Below the pieces are notes generated by a model. The model was given only the letters and a program-made list of their open reading frames with translations, ran no database searches and had not been told where the DNA came from. From the NCBI GenBank assembly GCA_050952465.1, contig JBMNKZ010000008.1, forward strand, positions 248,001-312,000: a stretch of DNA of 64,000 bases. Reading direction: 5' to 3'. The translations under genes and the position numbers were made by a program. The first letter of the stretch is position 1, and each line of letters starts with the position of its first letter. Positions 52,397 through 61,264 of the stretch are shown piece after piece. Source of the stretch: DUPU01 sp050952465 (GTDB taxonomy: Bacteria; Bacillota; Dehalobacteriia; Dehalobacteriales; Dehalobacteriaceae).

Positions 52397-53497
52397 ATGG
52401 CAGGGGTAGTACTAAAGAATGTAATGAAAAAGTATGGCCACAACGTCATTGTTCATGATTTTAATTTGGAAATAAAGGATAAAGAATTTTTGGTTTTCGT
52501 TGGCCCCTCCGGTTGTGGTAAGACGACAACCCTGCGTATGATTGCCGGTTTGGAGGAAATTACTGCCGGTGAAATTTATATAGGAGATCGCAAAGTAAAT
52601 GATGTGGCCCCTAAGGACAGAGATATTGCCATGGTGTTTCAAAGCTATGCTCTTTATCCCCATATGAACGTATTTGAAAATATGGCCTTTGGCCTAAAGC
52701 TGCGCGGCATGTCCAAAGCGGATATCAAGGAACGAGTGCATGAAGCGGCCCGTATCCTAGACATTGAACACCTGTTGGAGCGAAAGCCCAAGGCATTGTC
52801 CGGAGGTCAGCGGCAGCGGGTTGCCCTGGGGAGGGCTATTGTTAGGGAACCACAGGTATTTTTGATGGACGAACCTCTTTCCAATCTGGACGCAAAATTA
52901 AGAGTTCAGATGCGGGCCGAAATATCAAAACTATGCCAGCGTCTTAAGACTACTGTTATATATGTTACCCATGACCAGACGGAAGCTATGACCATGGGGG
53001 ATAGGATAGTAGTAATGAAGGACGGTTATATTCAGCAGGTGGACAGCCCCATGAACCTTTATAACCATCCTGCCAACATGTTTGTGGCAGGGTTTATCGG
53101 GTCACCCTCCATGAATTTTATCAAAGTCAGGGTGGAATCCAGGGGAGACAAAATCCATCTTACCAATTCCGGAATTAATATTGCTCTAGGGCCAGAAGAA
53201 CAAAAGGATCTTGCTTCTTATATAAATAAGGAAATCATATTGGGTGTCCGCCCCGAGCACGTTTATGAAGAACAATCTTTTTTAGAAAGTCACCCGGATT
53301 GGATTGCGAATATTATAGTTGACGTTACTGAGCCTATGGGTTCGGAGACCTATGTTTATTTTAGCCTCGGTGGTCAAAATGTTACCGCCCGCCTGGGAGC
53401 GTCCACAACTGCTAGGGTGGGAGAAAGATACAGAGTAGCTTTGGATATGAACCAAGCCCACTATTTTGATATGGAAACGGAGAAAGCCATCGGGTAA
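52397..53497 (+). CDS. Sugar ABC transporter ATPase (MalK/MsmK/UgpC type)
   Basis: This 366-residue ATPase energises the CUT1 importer encoded upstream. It shows Walker A GPSGCGKTTTLRM (about residues 37-44), signature LSGGQRQRVALGRAI, Walker B VFLMDEPLSNLDAKL and switch VTHDQTEAMTMGD, and a C-terminal regulatory TOBE/OB region (from about residue 235). GAGAAGGAGGTGCTCT precedes ATG 52397. It is the last gene of the operon. In many Firmicutes such ATPases serve several importers, so it may be shared. Confidence 0.94.
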   Translation: MAGVVLKNVMKKYGHNVIVHDFNLEIKDKEFLVFVGPSGCGKTTTLRMIAGLEEITAGEIYIGDRKVNDVAPKDRDIAMVFQSYALYPHMNVFENMAFGLKLRGMSKADIKERVHEAARILDIEHLLERKPKALSGGQRQRVALGRAIVREPQVFLMDEPLSNLDAKLRVQMRAEISKLCQRLKTTVIYVTHDQTEAMTMGDRIVVMKDGYIQQVDSPMNLYNHPANMFVAGFIGSPSMNFIKVRVESRGDKIHLTNSGINIALGPEEQKDLASYINKEIILGVRPEHVYEEQSFLESHPDWIANIIVDVTEPMGSETYVYFSLGGQNVTARLGASTTARVGERYRVALDMNQAHYFDMETEKAIG

Positions 53498-53509
53498 GCA
53501 AAGTAACAT

Positions 53510-53600
53510 GGGAGTGCTGCAAAACTATTTTCCAAGTAGTTAGCGTCACTCCCCCGCCATATCCTTTTCTGCCAGAACAGCTGGTAACACCTGTTCTTGG
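53510..53600 (+). terminator. Two consecutive stem-loops after the sugar operon
   Basis: First, GGGAGTG (53510-53516) with CACTCCC (53547-53553), including an inner AACTA/TAGTT helix. Second, CCAGAACAG (53572-53580) with CTGTTCTTGG (53591-53600). Neither has a perfect T-run, but together they probably end the operon. Confidence 0.5.
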
Positions 53601-53656
53601 ACTTTTGGGGGACTTTTGAAATTTAATAACCTAATTGTTTTTAATAACTCACTCTT

Positions 53657-55560
53657 GATTCCACTGCAAAAACCCCAAAAATATTGTAAAACAGCAGGAT
53701 AAACCACTGTGAATATCGAAGTAATAGTTAGATATTTAAAGCAAATAAAAGATAAACTAACTTTAGGGTGGTTTTGCAGTATGTTCCGTAAAAACGATAG
53801 TCACTATCAAGATGAACTTTTTAGCCATTACCAGTCCATGAGACCAAGTGTAGCCAAACTACTAAACAAAACCTGGGCACCAGTTTTCTATGAACATGTT
53901 TTTTGTAAAATCAACGAAGATCTGTTTGCCCCCATGTATTGTCTTGATACCGGCAGACCCAATGTTCCAGTTAATATACTGATGTCATTAGAGATTATCA
54001 AAAACATGTTTGGTTATACTGATCAAGAATTAATCGAGCAGTTCTACTTTAACTTCCAGGTCAATTATGCCCTAGGTATAAGAAACCTGGGTGAGGTTTA
54101 CCTGGCTGAACGTACCCTTTACGAATTCAGAGAAAGAGTTTATAGGCACATATTAGAGTATCCCGAGCAAGATGAAGTGATTTTCCAACAGTTTGAAATC
54201 CTAACCAAGAATTTTATCGAACAAGCCGGGATAAAAACCGATGACCAGCGTATGGATTCTACCTTGATTTCTCCCAATATCAAGAAAGCCGGTAGACTCT
54301 CGTTAGCCCTGGATGTATTGGTTCAAGCGGTAAGAGGCATTGCTTCTAACATGCTTTCCGATAATCTCAAACAAGTGTTAAGAGATAGCTTCAGAACTGA
54401 TTTACTATACAGAACTAGAAATCAGGAACTGGAAAGCAGGTTCCAGAAAGTCCTTAACCTCATGCAAGAGGTAGATAACTTGGCAAATAAGGATCGTAAC
54501 CTTGCTTCAAAACGAGAAATGGTTCTGCTTAAGCGTTTTCTAGGCGAACAGGCTGCCTTCGATGAATCTAAGGGAATATGGCTCGCCAAGCCCAGTAGTG
54601 AAATTGAAAGCGGTTCCCTGCAATCAGCTTATGATAGTGACGCTACCTTCCGTAACAAAGCGGGTAAGAACCATAGCGGCTACGTTTTAAACGTGAGCGA
54701 AACCAGTAGCAAAGAAAACCCGATTCAGGTGATTACCGACTTTTCAGTACAACCCAATAACATCAGCGATGTAGAGATGGCTAAGGAGCGCATACCCATC
54801 ATCAAACAAAGGACGGATGTAAAGGACATCTACTTAGATGGAGGTTACTACGGCCAAGAGGTCATAGAAATGGCAGATGAGCTAGAGGTTAACCTACACT
54901 ATACAGATATGACCGGACGTAAGGCTCCATCAGATAAACTTTCCACAACCAGTTTTAAGTTTGATGATGATATGAAAATAATCAGTTGTCCCCAGGGCAA
55001 GATCCCATTTAGAAGCGATTTCAATCCCGGTTCCAAGACTAGCAGTTGCCACTTCAAACACGAGGATTGCCAAGGATGCCCGAATTTTGATATATGTCCA
55101 GTAAAGACCCAGAAGAAAGACCGGATATTACGGGTTAGTTTAAAAACCATCCAGGCTGACCGGGTTAGAGATCAAATACACAATATTGCGGTCAGACGTG
55201 AAAACACCAGTTATCGTGCTGGAATCGAAGCAACCAACTCCGCTCTAAAAAGAGGGGAAGATCTGAATAACCTTTACACACGTGGCGTGCTAAAAACTTA
55301 CTTGGTCACTGCTTACAAAATTATAGCCCGAAATATTAAGCAGTTTTCCCGGATGGCTCTGGGCAAGCTAAGGAAGCCGAAAAGGCCAAAAGCAGGGATA
55401 TTATGCCCAAATTTAGGTTAACGAACACAAAACCATAGTAATGGAGGTCTAAATTAGCGATCTTCAGTTGAAAAAGAACTTTTTGAGCTATCTGCTCAAG
55501 ACAATTTTTACTATTGAAAACCCCCATAGGGGTTAAACAACCTGTTTTTGCAGTGGAATC
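53657..55560 (+). mobile_element. IS1182-like insertion sequence, intact
   Basis: The element is bounded by perfect 17-bp terminal inverted repeats, GATTCCACTGCAAAAAC at 53657-53673 and its inverse at 55544-55560. A direct repeat ACTCTT lies immediately outside both ends (53651-53656 and 55561-55566), consistent with a 6-bp target duplication. One transposase gene fills it, and a CCCC-loop-GGGG hairpin lies near its right end. Total length is 1904 bases. Confidence 0.88.
53709..55421 (+). CDS. IS1182 family transposase
   Basis: This 570-residue DDE transposase shows the IS1182 N terminus (HYQSMRPSVAKLLNKTW, FCKINEDLFAPMY), the first acidic site in DDQRMDSTLI, a second around KDIYLDGGYYGQEV, and a later AGIEATNSALKRGEDLNN region carrying the glutamate. 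A zinc-binding cysteine group (CHFKHEDCQGCPNFDICP) is present. It occupies an element with perfect terminal repeats, no frameshift or stop, so it is probably active or recently active. GTG 53709 is used as start. Confidence 0.93.
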   Translation: MNIEVIVRYLKQIKDKLTLGWFCSMFRKNDSHYQDELFSHYQSMRPSVAKLLNKTWAPVFYEHVFCKINEDLFAPMYCLDTGRPNVPVNILMSLEIIKNMFGYTDQELIEQFYFNFQVNYALGIRNLGEVYLAERTLYEFRERVYRHILEYPEQDEVIFQQFEILTKNFIEQAGIKTDDQRMDSTLISPNIKKAGRLSLALDVLVQAVRGIASNMLSDNLKQVLRDSFRTDLLYRTRNQELESRFQKVLNLMQEVDNLANKDRNLASKREMVLLKRFLGEQAAFDESKGIWLAKPSSEIESGSLQSAYDSDATFRNKAGKNHSGYVLNVSETSSKENPIQVITDFSVQPNNISDVEMAKERIPIIKQRTDVKDIYLDGGYYGQEVIEMADELEVNLHYTDMTGRKAPSDKLSTTSFKFDDDMKIISCPQGKIPFRSDFNPGSKTSSCHFKHEDCQGCPNFDICPVKTQKKDRILRVSLKTIQADRVRDQIHNIAVRRENTSYRAGIEATNSALKRGEDLNNLYTRGVLKTYLVTAYKIIARNIKQFSRMALGKLRKPKRPKAGILCPNLG

Positions 55561-55566
55561 ACTCTT

Positions 55567-56032
55567 TAATTGATAATTTTTAAAATTGGCTTATTGCCCT
55601 TTAGTCATCTCTATCTAACAATTAATTGTATAGGCTCCCTACGGTGTATTTATCTGCCCTTACCTTGATCTAGTATTTTCCCCCTAGATACCTCCTGCCT
55701 ATTGATTTTGATCTTAAAGTCTCTTTTATTTCTCCGTTTTTCCATTCATGGCTTGCTCTTTTTTATATTTTTCTTAGAACTCGGGAGTTTTGGCATTTGA
55801 ACGAAAAATTTTTTTTAACACTTCCTCTTTGATTTGTGCGTAACTTATGGAACATACTGAAAAGTACCATTATGGGTTTATATATATTTGGAGAAGAATA
55901 CTAACCATAAATAGTTTTATAATATGGGATATAATGGTATAATTTTAGCAACCTGTTTGCTTTTATATGTTCTTAGGGGCTTGTTATGAGAATTATATGC
56001 TGGATGTAATAATATGAAATGAGGATTATAAA
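55567..56032. other. Intergenic region without recognised gene
   Basis: These 466 bases after the insertion sequence are AT-rich. The minus strand has short fragments such as EEVLKKIFRSNAKTPEF broken by stops, possibly old remnants, but nothing identifiable. The right end carries AT-rich promoter-like sequence (TATAATGGTATAAT) before the next gene. Confidence 0.35.
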
Positions 56033-56500
56033 ATGGTACATTTAGTTTATTGTGATAATACCGGCAAAAAAGGTGAACGTGAATTGGATAAGATATTATC
56101 CGGTGCAAAAACAATGGTAGTACGTGGTGCAGCAGGTCGCAAAATTCCCCACAGTCGTGTGTTCGAAGGTGAGACCCTTTATTTTATGGAAAAGGGAACA
56201 GCGGAAATTGCAGCTTTGGCTAAGGTAAAATCTGTACAAAATCATGTGAAGTTAACAGAAGACGAAATTATAAAGACGCTAAGTGACAATCAAAGTAAGC
56301 TACACTTAACAGAAAAACAAAAAGAACGTTGGCATAAAAAATGTCTATGCTTAGTCGAGTTTAAAGATGTTGAAACAATAAATCCCCCACTTGCTTTTGA
56401 CCATCAAGGAAATATGGATGACTGGTTGATTATTGAAAAGATTGAAGATGTGGTTGTGGGTACAAGCATACCTTTTAACTATGAAAAATCAAGGTTTTAG
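56033..56500 (+). CDS. ASCH/PUA-like domain protein
   Basis: This 155-residue protein has features of the PUA-like ASCH/EVE superfamily, small RNA- or modified-base-binding domains: a central strand with GETLYFMEKGTAEIAALAKVKSV and a C-terminal MDDWLIIEKIEDV. GAGGATTATAAA precedes ATG 56033; the site is weak. The next gene starts 11 bases later, so the two form a unit. A role as reader of a nucleic-acid base modification is plausible but unproven. Confidence 0.6.
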   Translation: MVHLVYCDNTGKKGERELDKILSGAKTMVVRGAAGRKIPHSRVFEGETLYFMEKGTAEIAALAKVKSVQNHVKLTEDEIIKTLSDNQSKLHLTEKQKERWHKKCLCLVEFKDVETINPPLAFDHQGNMDDWLIIEKIEDVVVGTSIPFNYEKSRF

Positions 56501-56510
56501 GTGAACAGAT

Positions 56511-57218
56511 ATGGTAATGTGGAATCCGTGGAGAGGATGCCATAAATATAGTGAAGGCTGTAAGTTTTGCTATATTCATAAAGGTGACGGTAAACGTGGA
56601 GTCGACACAAACAACGTTGTAAAAACTGAGAATTTTGCCGCTCCAATTGAAAAGAATAAAAAAGGTGAATACAAGATGAAATCGGGGCAAACAGTATATC
56701 TTTGTTTTTCCACGGATTTTCTTATTGAAGATGCTGATTCGTGGCGTGGCGACTGTTGGAAGATGATTAAAGAACGTACCGATTTACATTTTATATTTTT
56801 AACTAAACGCATTGAAAGATTTATGGATTGTATTCCTAATGACTGGAATGATGGTTATGATAATGTGACAGTCGGTTGCACAATTGAAAATCAAGCTAGG
56901 GCAGACTTTAGACTTTCAATATTTGCAAATCTTCCAATAAAACACAAAAATATTATCTGCCAGCCACTTATTGAAACTATTAATATTGAAAAATATCTTG
57001 ATAATATTGAATTGGTGATTGTGGGCGGCGAATCAGATTATAATGCAAGACCTCTTGATTATGATTGGGTTTTGTCAATACGCCAGCAGTGCATAAACAA
57101 GAATATCCATTTTGAATTTAGGCAATGCGGAACACATTTCATTAAAGATGGAAAAAGCTATACCCTAAATGTAAAGCAGCTTTGCAGACAAGCCAAAAAA
57201 GCAAATATTAATTGTTAA
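56511..57218 (+). CDS. DUF5131 (phage Gp37/Gp68) family, radical SAM-like protein
   Basis: This 235-residue protein begins WNPWRGCHKYSEGCKFCY, the cysteine cluster (C-x6-C-x2-C) of the DUF5131/Gp37-Gp68 family, thought to hold an iron-sulfur cluster and to be radical-SAM-like. Further family blocks are CFSTDFLIEDADSWR, HFIFLTKRIERF, VGCTIENQ and VIVGGESDYNARPLDYDWV. Such genes are common in phages and mobile regions and their reaction is unknown. It follows the ASCH-like gene with 10 bases between, and both lie just after an insertion sequence, which suggests a transferred module. Confidence 0.85.
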   Translation: MVMWNPWRGCHKYSEGCKFCYIHKGDGKRGVDTNNVVKTENFAAPIEKNKKGEYKMKSGQTVYLCFSTDFLIEDADSWRGDCWKMIKERTDLHFIFLTKRIERFMDCIPNDWNDGYDNVTVGCTIENQARADFRLSIFANLPIKHKNIICQPLIETINIEKYLDNIELVIVGGESDYNARPLDYDWVLSIRQQCINKNIHFEFRQCGTHFIKDGKSYTLNVKQLCRQAKKANINC

Positions 57219-57344
57219 ATATTACGTAGATTAATCTTTAAAGATCCTCGGGCGTTTCCAACAAGGATGGAGATACATATTCGCAAAATTTCTTGTGAAA
57301 GATATAGATTGAATAAGTAAAATACATAAGATAGGAGATGCCAA

Positions 57345-58727
57345 ATGTTGAGGAAACTTACAATCGTATTAATGGCACTGGTATTGGTTGCTGTTTCAAG
57401 CTGTGCTTTTTTCAAGAATGCTCCATCTCCTCAGGGGAATAAGCCCATCCCTGAACCGAATTTACCCAAGGAAGATAAATTACCCAAGTCTGACAAAGAG
57501 GGTGTAGAAGAGAATATCAATGGTATCGATATTAATAGTGACAAAAGGATTACCCAGTCTTCCTATGATGAGGAAGATAAACGGATATTAAGTCTCAGCC
57601 AACCGGAGCAGAAAAAGCTTCTTGAAAATATTACATATAATAATAAAAACGCTGTGCTTCATGAGTACAATACCGTGTTGCCGGTAGGAGTTAACAACAA
57701 AGTGCAGTACTATGAGCATGTCATTTCCTATGATTATTTCCTGGTAACCGCGGAGAACGGGGCGGATATCCGGGAGAGTCCGGCCCCGGATGCCCCTGTA
57801 GTTTGCCGGGTAAACAATTCGGATAAGATTACTTTACTTCAACGGACGGACGGTGTTGCAGTACAGGGTTCTAATATTTGGTACAGAGTGGCATGCAGTC
57901 ATGAAAACAAAACAGACCAGGGTTATATTCACTCCGCGGCGGGAACTCCTAGGAGTTTTCGTTTCGATAAAATGCTCGCCGCCGTGAATCTGCTGAAACA
58001 GGAGTTAGCCCAGGGCCCGCTCAACTATATCCAAAATTATAAAAACCAAAATGGTGCCCCGCCCCAAAAAGGGGAAGCCTCATTAGATGAGCATGGGTAT
58101 CGGTTTTATCACAGTGCTCCAGCCTATGTGCAAGCGGACACGGGAAGCAGCTTTCGCTATATACCCGACGGAATGCTGGTACACATCTTAAATGAGAGCG
58201 GTGATTTTTACTATGTGAACGTCCCCACCTTTGCAGGAAATTTCTATGTTCCCAAAAAGTACATTGACCCGGCGGTGACCTTAAGCCAGTTGAACCAAGT
58301 GGTGGTAGTAGACAGGGGTCAGCAAAATCAAGCAGCCTTTGCTGTGACTGAAAACGGTCTGGATCTGATTTCCTATACTTTGGCTACCACAGGAATTAAG
58401 GGGGATTATTCCTTTGAAACAACTCTGGGCAGTTTTAAGGCTATCGAAAAAAAAGACCGCTTTGAATACCTGCAGAAAGGCACTGAAAAAATCGGGGGCT
58501 ACGCGCCTTTTGCTATTCGTTTTACCGGCGGGGCTTACATTCACGGGGTTCCGGTCGCCTATGAGGAGCAAAACGGCGAGAGGGTAGACCCGGGAACCAC
58601 AGAATTTTTGCAAACCATCGGGACAACTCCTAGATCTAATATGTGTGTCAGGAATTATACCAGTCATGCAAAATTCCTTTATGATTGGATGGATACTAAA
58701 AATGGAGCGGTGATCGTGATAGAATGA
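57345..58727 (+). CDS. L,D-transpeptidase lipoprotein with SH3-like domains
   Basis: This 460-residue surface lipoprotein (lipobox VSSC at about residue 20) contains an SH3b domain (ITAENGADIRESPAPDAPVV region, about residues 140-200), a second SH3-like part (residues 255-310), and a C-terminal YkuD L,D-transpeptidase domain with the HGVP histidine and the cysteine in SNMCVRN (canonical SHGC). It should crosslink peptidoglycan or attach proteins. GATAGGAGATGCC precedes ATG 57345. It stands alone. The replacement of the usual SHGC by S-N-M-C is a notable difference but the catalytic cysteine is kept. Confidence 0.85.
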   Translation: MLRKLTIVLMALVLVAVSSCAFFKNAPSPQGNKPIPEPNLPKEDKLPKSDKEGVEENINGIDINSDKRITQSSYDEEDKRILSLSQPEQKKLLENITYNNKNAVLHEYNTVLPVGVNNKVQYYEHVISYDYFLVTAENGADIRESPAPDAPVVCRVNNSDKITLLQRTDGVAVQGSNIWYRVACSHENKTDQGYIHSAAGTPRSFRFDKMLAAVNLLKQELAQGPLNYIQNYKNQNGAPPQKGEASLDEHGYRFYHSAPAYVQADTGSSFRYIPDGMLVHILNESGDFYYVNVPTFAGNFYVPKKYIDPAVTLSQLNQVVVVDRGQQNQAAFAVTENGLDLISYTLATTGIKGDYSFETTLGSFKAIEKKDRFEYLQKGTEKIGGYAPFAIRFTGGAYIHGVPVAYEEQNGERVDPGTTEFLQTIGTTPRSNMCVRNYTSHAKFLYDWMDTKNGAVIVIE

Positions 58728-58774
58728 TACCAGCAGGGAGAGATAGAAACGGATAAAAAGTGGAGGGGTTCTCA

Positions 58775-59467
58775 ATGAATTGTAACTGCCATACTAGAGG
58801 GCACACAAACTGTATAGAAATTGTGCCGATATTCAGCAGCTTAACCCGGGAGGAAATGCTAGAAGTCGCTGCGATAACCACACAAAAAACCTATAAAAAA
58901 AATGAAATGGTTTATTCAGTTGGTGATAAAGGGGGAAAACTTTACGTACTGCACTCCGGTCGGGTAAAAATTTCAAGATTAAATGCCAATGGTAAGGAAC
59001 AGGTAATCCGGGTGGTTAGACCTGGTGACTTTTTGGGAGAACTCTCACTTTTCAGTTCCTTGTCTATGACTGACAACGCAGAGGCCTTAGAAAATTCAAC
59101 AATGTGTACCATAGATGGGATAAAGCTAAAGGAAATCATGAAGAAATACCCCTCCATTGCCTTTAAAGTAATTGAAGAGTTGAGCAAACGGCTGGAAAAG
59201 GCAGAAAATCTGATAGAAACGATTAATCTTAATACAGTGGAACAACGATTAGCGCAGGAGTTAATACATCTTGCCGGCGGAAAAAAAGAAGTGGTGCTGA
59301 ATATGACCAAAGGGGATTTTGCTTCCCAAATTGGCATGAGTCAGGAAACCCTCAGCAGAAAACTCAAAGCATTCCAGGAGGAAGGGCTGATCCAGCTAAA
59401 AGGCCATAGGAAAATTTTAATTTTAGATAGGGAAGGATTAGAAAGATGTGTTAACAATGAACAATAA
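58775..59467 (+). CDS. Crp/Fnr family transcriptional regulator with N-terminal cysteines
   Basis: This 230-residue protein has a cyclic-nucleotide-binding-like barrel (YSVGDKGGKLYVLHSGRVKI, DFLGELSLF) and a C-terminal helix-turn-helix (TKGDFASQIGMSQETLSRKLK). The N terminus reads MNCNCHTRGHTNC with three closely spaced cysteines and another cysteine in TMCTIDG, which could bind an iron-sulfur cluster as in FNR, or heme. ATG 58775 after GTGGAGGGGT is chosen. No FNR target boxes were found next to it. It may respond to oxygen, NO or redox state and regulate nitrite or nitrogen genes. Confidence 0.87.
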   Translation: MNCNCHTRGHTNCIEIVPIFSSLTREEMLEVAAITTQKTYKKNEMVYSVGDKGGKLYVLHSGRVKISRLNANGKEQVIRVVRPGDFLGELSLFSSLSMTDNAEALENSTMCTIDGIKLKEIMKKYPSIAFKVIEELSKRLEKAENLIETINLNTVEQRLAQELIHLAGGKKEVVLNMTKGDFASQIGMSQETLSRKLKAFQEEGLIQLKGHRKILILDREGLERCVNNEQ

Positions 59468-59674
59468 TAGATTAGTGTTAAAATAACTCCAATTAAATAA
59501 TCTATTCGCACAATTTAGAATAGTCATAGAAATTAAAAGATTTAATCCAATAATATGGTAAATATTAATAGAATAAGATATAATAATTAAAAGTAATACT
59601 TGGAGTTAAAGAAATGTGAATTTAGCTCAAGGGCAAACACATAAAGTTTATAAAAATTTCAGGGAGGTTGAAAA

Positions 59675-61045
59675 ATGTCCATGGATCAAGGATGTAATTT
59701 ACAAACACAAGCACAAGATGTTGACATATTTATGCAAACGGTAATCACGAGGAATCCTGGGGAAACGGAATTTCATCAGGCGGTACAGGAAGTAGTAACT
59801 AGTCTGATGCCCTTCGTCAACAAAAACCCCAAATATAAAAAGGCTAAAATTTTGGAGCGAATGGTCGAGCCAGAGCGGACAATAACCTTCCGCGTACCTT
59901 GGGTGGATGACAAAGGAGAGGTACAGGTCAACCGGGGCTACCGAGTGGAAATGAATAGTGCCATTGGACCTTACAAGGGAGGAATTAGATTTCATCCCTC
60001 AGTGACCTTAAGTGTGATGAAATTCCTTGCTTTTGAGCAGGTACTAAAGAATAGCCTGACCACCTTGCCCATGGGTGGGGGAAAAGGTGGTTCTGACTTC
60101 GATCCACGGGGAAAAAGTGACAATGAGGTAATGAGATTTTGTCAAGCTTTCATGAATGAACTTTTTAGACATATTGGACCCAATACAGACGTACCCGCCG
60201 GTGACATCGGCGTAGGTGCCCGAGAAATCGGTTACATGTTTGGACAGTACAAAAAACTTAAGAACGAATTTACCGGGGTGCTAACCGGTAAGGGCCGAAA
60301 TTGGGGCGGCAGTTTAATCAGACCCGAAGCCACTGGATACGGGACGGTATATTTTCTTGAGGAAATGCTGAAAACCAGAGGTGAAGTGATAGAAGGGAAA
60401 ACTATCGCTATTTCAGGTTACGGTAATGTGGGAACTATGTTTATTCAGAAAGCTAATGAATTGGGCGGCAAGGTTGTAACTATCGGTGATGAATGCGGTT
60501 ATGTCTACGATAAAGACGGGATTAAAGGTGAAAAACTAGACTTCCTTATGGATCTTTGGGTGAAACATCGGAGACCGGCTAAGGACTATGCTGATGAATT
60601 TGGTTTACCCTGGATTGAAGGAAAACGTCCGTGGGAAGTACCTTGTGATATCGCTGTACCAAGTGCCAGCCAAAATGAAATCAGTTATGAATCTGCAGTG
60701 CAGTTGGTGAAAAATGGCTGCAAATGCGTTGCGGAAGCCGCAAATATGCCTTCTACCATTGAAGCAATCGGAGTCTTCCAGGATGCGAAGATTCTCTTTG
60801 CCCCCGGAAAAGCTGTCAACGCCGGTGGAGTGGCGGTATCCGGGCTGGAAATGGCTCAAAACAGCATGAGGTTTAACTGGACCAGTGAAGAAGTTGACGC
60901 GAAGTTGAAACAGATTATGCAGAACATCCATGAGCAGTGCGTATGTTACGGCAAACACGGAGATTACATTGATTATGTAGAAGGAGCTAATCTGGCTGGT
61001 TTCGTAAAAGTAGCCGATGCCATGTTGGATCAAGGGATTGTATAG
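59675..61045 (+). CDS. gdhA: NADP-type glutamate dehydrogenase
   Basis: This 456-residue enzyme forms glutamate from 2-oxoglutarate and ammonium. It shows the hexameric GDH patterns: PYKGGIRFHPSV, LTTLPMGGGKGGSDFDP (catalytic lysine), PAGDIGVGAREIGYMFGQYK, and the Rossmann dinucleotide motif AISGYGNVGTMFIQKA. The length matches the GdhA type used for assimilation. AGGGAGGTTGAAAA precedes ATG 59675. It is monocistronic and ends with a very strong terminator. With NrfHA producing ammonium, it links nitrite reduction to nitrogen assimilation in this organism, by inference. Confidence 0.95.
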   Translation: MSMDQGCNLQTQAQDVDIFMQTVITRNPGETEFHQAVQEVVTSLMPFVNKNPKYKKAKILERMVEPERTITFRVPWVDDKGEVQVNRGYRVEMNSAIGPYKGGIRFHPSVTLSVMKFLAFEQVLKNSLTTLPMGGGKGGSDFDPRGKSDNEVMRFCQAFMNELFRHIGPNTDVPAGDIGVGAREIGYMFGQYKKLKNEFTGVLTGKGRNWGGSLIRPEATGYGTVYFLEEMLKTRGEVIEGKTIAISGYGNVGTMFIQKANELGGKVVTIGDECGYVYDKDGIKGEKLDFLMDLWVKHRRPAKDYADEFGLPWIEGKRPWEVPCDIAVPSASQNEISYESAVQLVKNGCKCVAEAANMPSTIEAIGVFQDAKILFAPGKAVNAGGVAVSGLEMAQNSMRFNWTSEEVDAKLKQIMQNIHEQCVCYGKHGDYIDYVEGANLAGFVKVADAMLDQGIV

Positions 61046-61070
61046 GCACCATAATGGTGCGATAGGGAAT

Positions 61071-61114
61071 AAAGGGCACCTGTTTTTCCGTAAAGGAAAA
61101 ACAGGTGCCCTTTT
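61071..61114. terminator. Strong Rho-independent terminator after gdhA
   Basis: A long perfect stem begins AAAGGGCACCTG and ends CAGGTGCCCTTTT with a 5-base loop, giving about 19 base pairs. It would work in both directions and separates gdhA from the convergent nudC. Confidence 0.93.
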
Positions 61115-61264
61115 GCTATTCTTTGTCATTTTATCCAAGTTGTAATTATGCTGCCAATAATAACCTTATTTTCCACCTCTAGGAGGATTTCCGGGAGGTT
61201 TCGCGAAGTATTTGGATAGACATAATCATCGGTATTAGTTTGATTAAAACGGTAAGGCTGGGGA

